DNA of 8,784 nt from Arenicella sp. (GTDB lineage: Bacteria > Pseudomonadota > Gammaproteobacteria > Arenicellales > Arenicellaceae): the NCBI GenBank assembly GCA_016763815.1, contig JAESTB010000470.1, positions 1 to 8,784 of the forward strand, given 5' to 3'. Each line of letters opens with the position of its first letter. Position 1 is the first letter of the stretch. A program made the translations under genes and the position numbers. The notes under the pieces were generated by a model, which searched no databases, was not told the DNA's origin, and was given only the letters and a program-made list of their open reading frames with translations. Positions 6,410 to 8,784 of the stretch are shown here, in pieces.

Positions 6410-7435
6410 TTACTTTTGCTCCACGATTGCTGACCTTGTGAGGCCCGTAATCTTGTGGGTTTCATCAATTGACAAACACCAGTCGGCGTAGCTCGGCAAG
6501 CTTGTTAATGCGTGTTCAGTAATGCGTTGGTAATGTGCGACAAAGAATCTTATTTGCTCATTCGACATGGTCGCCGCGGTCGATTTTCCCGCTCGTTCAA
6601 GCTTGGCTCTTAACTTTGCTTCTTGCAGTGATCGCCATTGGTGTACACAGTCAAAATTCGGTGCCACCAGTGCAATCAGTTTGTCGAGTTGCTTAAACAC
6701 GGCTGCATAGCTACCAGCTAATTCTTGGTTAGCAAAGCGCCTCCAATGAGCCCCTTCGTCCATTGACCGTTCTAAATCATTGACGGCGATTTGTAGCTCG
6801 GCCTCGAGTTGTGGGCGAATACCGACACACCAACCCTCGAGTATAATCACCTTTGGCTTTGTTGAAATGTTTTGCCAATGTTTAAATGGCGCGCGATCGT
6901 CATTGGCCTTTTCAAACATAGGCACTGGCACTGGTGTGGAGCCGTCGAAGTTTTTAAGTTGATCTATGGTGTTGTTAAGTAATTCAATATCATGCGTGCC
7001 GGGAACGCCTCGAGTAGTTAATAAAGGGTGTATATCGATTGACAGTTTGCGGCGTTGTTCTCGGGTCAGGTAGAAGTCGTCTAATGACATTACCACCGTC
7101 GAGGTATTGAACTGCTGTTCTAAGATCAATTTCAAAAAATCGGCCAATGTAGACTTGCCACTACCTTGTGAGCCCAAAACACCAACCAATAGAGTCGATT
7201 TGATGTCAGTGCTAATTTGACCTGCTGTTGAGGCTATTTCGGACGCAAGGGGTAAGTAGTAGTCGGCGATTGTGCTAGCAAAGTCGCTAGGCAGACCTTT
7301 TTTGGAGATTTCGGCGCTTATTAGTGGTGCTAATCGAGAGTTAATGTATGCCATATAGGTTGTTGGCTCAGGAAAGAGACGTTTGCTAGATGGGTTAATC
7401 CTATCAGATCTATGCCGAAGTAGGCTGATAGCCAC
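6410..7435 (-). CDS. P-loop kinase of the GLYK/Tda10 type, probable D-glycerate 3-kinase
   Basis: The 341-residue protein has the phosphoribulokinase/uridine-kinase-like fold typical of plant-type D-glycerate 3-kinase and yeast Tda10. Such enzymes make 3-phosphoglycerate from D-glycerate and ATP in the cytoplasm; the substrate here is inferred from family. Motifs are Walker A GSQGSGKST at residues 88-96, then VVMSLDDFYLT at 114-124, HPLLTTRGVPGTHD at 136-149, PMFEKANDDR at 172-181 and VIILEGWCVG at 196-205. Conservation seems to begin around Met28 (ATG at 7354), and the first 27 residues look dispensable. The GTG start at 7435 is kept because AGAG lies 7 bases upstream, whereas ATG 7354 has no ribosome binding site. 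The gene is 64 bases downstream of the TPR gene on the same strand, so co-transcription is plausible. No clear intrinsic terminator follows the stop at 6410-6412. Confidence 0.82.
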   Translation of the reverse strand: MAISLLRHRSDRINPSSKRLFPEPTTYMAYINSRLAPLISAEISKKGLPSDFASTIADYYLPLASEIASTAGQISTDIKSTLLVGVLGSQGSGKSTLADFLKLILEQQFNTSTVVMSLDDFYLTREQRRKLSIDIHPLLTTRGVPGTHDIELLNNTIDQLKNFDGSTPVPVPMFEKANDDRAPFKHWQNISTKPKVIILEGWCVGIRPQLEAELQIAVNDLERSMDEGAHWRRFANQELAGSYAAVFKQLDKLIALVAPNFDCVHQWRSLQEAKLRAKLERAGKSTAATMSNEQIRFFVAHYQRITEHALTSLPSYADWCLSIDETHKITGLTRSAIVEQK

Positions 7436-7499
7436 TATTATTCTCTGGCGGGCTTTGTCGCTCTAATGTTTTTCCAAGGCTTGCTTAGTTTGGGTTTTC

Positions 7500-8784
7500 T
7501 TATTTGGCGTCTGCCCAATGGCGCGGCGCGATTATAAGTACTTGTATATCATGTGGGTGATTTTCAATCGATTTGAGTTCACCATCATCAATTATTGGGC
7601 GAAACTTTAGGCGCTTTGCCATATGGTTGGCTTTAATTCTGAGCCCCATCGGAATGACCTTCTGAGACTGTCGAGTCGCTCTTACTACCGAACCTGTGGC
7701 TTCAATCTTTAGCAACATCGGAACCGTTTGATAAGCACGGCCATCCGCAGTGGGGTCTCTTTGTTTCGAAAGTTTAAATGCTGGTAGCACTAGTGGAGCA
7801 TCGAAACTTTTAATGATTGGGTGAGATTGAGGCAGATGCTCGGCATTTTTTCTAGCCTGCTGATAATAGGTATTGGCGCCTCTGGGTTTACCGTAAAGCA
7901 GGTATAAATCTCCGATATTTAGCAATGCTTGAGTTTCGCCTTCAACATCGACACGTTTCTTAGCTGCTGCATAAGATAGCCTTAGGAAACGGTTGACCTG
8001 AGTAAACGAATTGTTAGTTAATAGGCGAGAATCGGAAGTATTCAAATCGGTGAAACGTCGTCTTTGAGCATTGTTAACCAGCTCGATATCTATTTCAGTG
8101 GAGACTTGCACCTTCAGAAAGTGGGCATAGGCAAAATCACCATAAGGCAACCCGGGCTTGGCCACCGAAGCCGAGCCATAGCGACGCAGCGCATAACCGA
8201 AATAGTGAATTGACTTGTTCAAGCCAATTAAGCTGGTTTCGGTTGGTCGTCGACTGGTTAAATGTTTGTCTAGGTAATAGTTTGCCAGCTTGATTACCAA
8301 GTCGAACGAATAGCTGTCCTCAGGGTCGTCTTTTTCAATCCATAGAAGTCTTTTTAATTGCTCCTCCGCATCGCTAAGGTTGCCGGTAGCAAGCCCCATC
8401 TCAACGAGATCGCGCAGTACAGGGCGCTGTTCGAAACTAGTTACGCCATTGTTGATCTTGACATTGTGTAGGGCGTTGGCAAACATTTTTCGTGCTTCGG
8501 CGAGGCGTCCGGCCTTTAATAGCGTACGAGCATAGGCTGAGTATAATTCCGCGAACTGTTGGTCAAAGGAGTTATGAGTTTCACCAAGGGTTCGTATTTC
8601 GTTGCGTTGCAGGTCTAAGGTTTCACGCAGTGCTAGGTTGGTTAATAGTGTGGGCTTGTTAAGTATGGCTAGAGGCTGCGAGTCTTCTATAACAAACTCT
8701 GGTTCTAACTCTGGTTCTAACTCTGGTTCTAACTCTGGTTCTAACGAAGGTTCTAACGAAGGTTCTAACGAAGGTTCTAACGAA
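7500..8784 (-). CDS. TPR-containing protein with SLEP/ELEP repeat and TonB-like C-terminus, 5'-partial
   Basis: The minus-strand frame is open from the window's right edge to a TAA at 7500-7502, giving 427 visible residues; the true start lies beyond the window. ATG 8486 is internal (visible residue 100) and has no special claim to be the start. The visible N-terminus is seven tetrapeptides of SLEP then ELEP (residues 1-28), an acidic proline-spaced linker. Helical repeats of TPR type follow, for example YARTLLKAGRLAEARKMFAN at 80-102, LATGNLSDAEEQLKRLL near 131-147 and LLNIGDLYLLYGKP near 287-300. The last part (about 353-402) has the pattern of a TonB C-terminal domain: VPMLLKIEATGSVVRATRQS, then a helix, then KRLKFRPIIDDGE. 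I infer an envelope-associated protein whose N-terminal signal or membrane segment is off the edge. The exact function is unknown. Confidence 0.75.
   Translation of the reverse strand, partial: SLEPSLEPSLEPSLEPELEPELEPELEPEFVIEDSQPLAILNKPTLLTNLALRETLDLQRNEIRTLGETHNSFDQQFAELYSAYARTLLKAGRLAEARKMFANALHNVKINNGVTSFEQRPVLRDLVEMGLATGNLSDAEEQLKRLLWIEKDDPEDSYSFDLVIKLANYYLDKHLTSRRPTETSLIGLNKSIHYFGYALRRYGSASVAKPGLPYGDFAYAHFLKVQVSTEIDIELVNNAQRRRFTDLNTSDSRLLTNNSFTQVNRFLRLSYAAAKKRVDVEGETQALLNIGDLYLLYGKPRGANTYYQQARKNAEHLPQSHPIIKSFDAPLVLPAFKLSKQRDPTADGRAYQTVPMLLKIEATGSVVRATRQSQKVIPMGLRIKANHMAKRLKFRPIIDDGELKSIENHPHDIQVLIIAPRHWADAK
8700..8783 (-). repeat. 12-bp in-frame tandem repeat, seven units
   Basis: Plus-strand units GGTTCTAACTCT (three) then GGTTCTAACGAA (four) run to the window edge and read on the minus strand as ELEP and SLEP. 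Because the unit is a multiple of three, copy changes would lengthen or shorten the linker without a frameshift. The array may continue beyond the window. Confidence 0.9.

Noticed and set aside
7500..8486. Treating ATG 8486 as the start of the TPR protein
   Set aside because: The frame stays open to the window edge with protein-like helices and the tetrapeptide repeat, so the ATG is internal.

Overview
The window looks like chromosomal DNA of a Gram-negative, probably marine gammaproteobacterium. The case rests on ordinary bacterial gene structure, a lipobox protein, a secretin-type domain, a TonB-like tail and moderate GC. No rRNA, tRNA or CRISPR array is visible, so the genus is not identified.

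Layout. Positions 1-583 are non-coding upstream sequence, with a weak terminator-like hairpin near 147-172. Two plus-strand metabolic genes follow. The first is a membrane-anchored, stand-alone FMN/3Fe-4S glutamate-synthase-domain protein (584-2197). The second is acetoacetyl-CoA synthetase (2457-4430). They are separated by about 260 bases, so they need not be one operon. From about 4585 onward every recognisable gene is on the minus strand. In minus-strand reading order these are a TPR-containing protein entering from the right edge (8784 to 7500), a GLYK/Tda10-type P-loop kinase, probably D-glycerate 3-kinase (7435 to 6410), a small exported protein that is essentially one secretin N0 domain (5598 to 5272), and a tiny lipoprotein (5004 to 4825). 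The lipoprotein frame continues past a TAA for another 79 codons, which suggests a gene cut by a nonsense mutation.

The middle of the window (about 4431-6409) is the accessory part. It has short genes, long non-coding stretches, a 9-base C run, several dyads and a 170-bp segment bounded by perfect 13-bp inverted repeats (6101-6270) that looks like a miniature mobile element or insertion-sequence relic.

Functionally, the flanking genes are housekeeping or carbon metabolism: ketone-body or acetoacetate activation, glycerate phosphorylation and a glutamate-synthase-like oxidoreductase. I do not see a complete new system. The most unusual content is the pair of small envelope proteins (isolated N0 domain plus lipoprotein), the inverted-repeat element, and the TPR protein with an SLEP/ELEP tetrapeptide repeat and a TonB-like C-terminus. 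That last gene is cut by the window edge, so its true start is not in view.
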